Below, piece after piece: positions 36,868-36,873 of a DNA stretch of 36,873 nt; positions within the stretch are counted from its first letter, which is position 1, and each line of letters begins with the position of its first letter. The position numbers and the translations under genes are program-made. The notes under the pieces were generated by a model, which saw nothing but the letters and a program-made list of their open reading frames with translations, did no database searches and was not told the origin of the DNA. The DNA is from Nanobdellota archaeon (GTDB lineage Archaea; Nanobdellota; Nanobdellia; Parvarchaeales; Parvarchaeaceae), in contig JAJZLM010000014.1 in the NCBI GenBank assembly GCA_021850635.1, forward strand, positions 1 to 36,873, read 5' to 3'.

Positions 36868-36873
36868 TAACTT

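Noticed and set aside
1-36873. CRISPR array, rRNA operon, prophage, toxin-antitoxin or known defence island
   Set aside because: No regularly spaced direct repeats, no rRNA signatures, no integrase/capsid/Cas-like proteins seen by eye in the ORF set

Overview
This 36.9 kb archaeal window has an informational-gene-rich backbone. It carries ribosomal proteins S9, L13, L10e, L31e, L39e, S19e and S17e, plus Topo VI A/B, PNO1/Dim2 KH protein, Elp3, FtsY, prefoldin alpha, PDCD5, Rpp21, EF-1alpha, CTP synthase, IMPDH, RNase Z, TatD and EndoIII. There are six tRNA genes. The class III signal peptide protein at the left edge (RSQSALEYMMTYGWAILIIVIV) and the short intergenic regions suggest a small-genome DPANN lineage, possibly Micrarchaeota/ARMAN-like; that is inference. 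I found no CRISPR array, rRNA or intact transposase, and no unambiguous new multi-gene system. The most interesting items are: (1) a ~200 bp transposase-less IS200/IS605-like remnant that keeps both end hairpins and a TnpB-C-terminus/omega-RNA-like 3' end, abutting an ORF with no ATG start; (2) a tRNA-Thr(UGU) with a 12-nt BHB-type intron and C instead of U at position 55; (3) a Cys-rich micro-protein paired with a Cys-containing PadR regulator; (4) a very acidic mini-protein behind a perfect 22-bp palindrome and a strong Shine-Dalgarno; (5) a GT2/DPM1-like membrane protein that appears to have lost its DxD motif; (6) similar 6-N16-6 inverted repeats at both PadR promoters.
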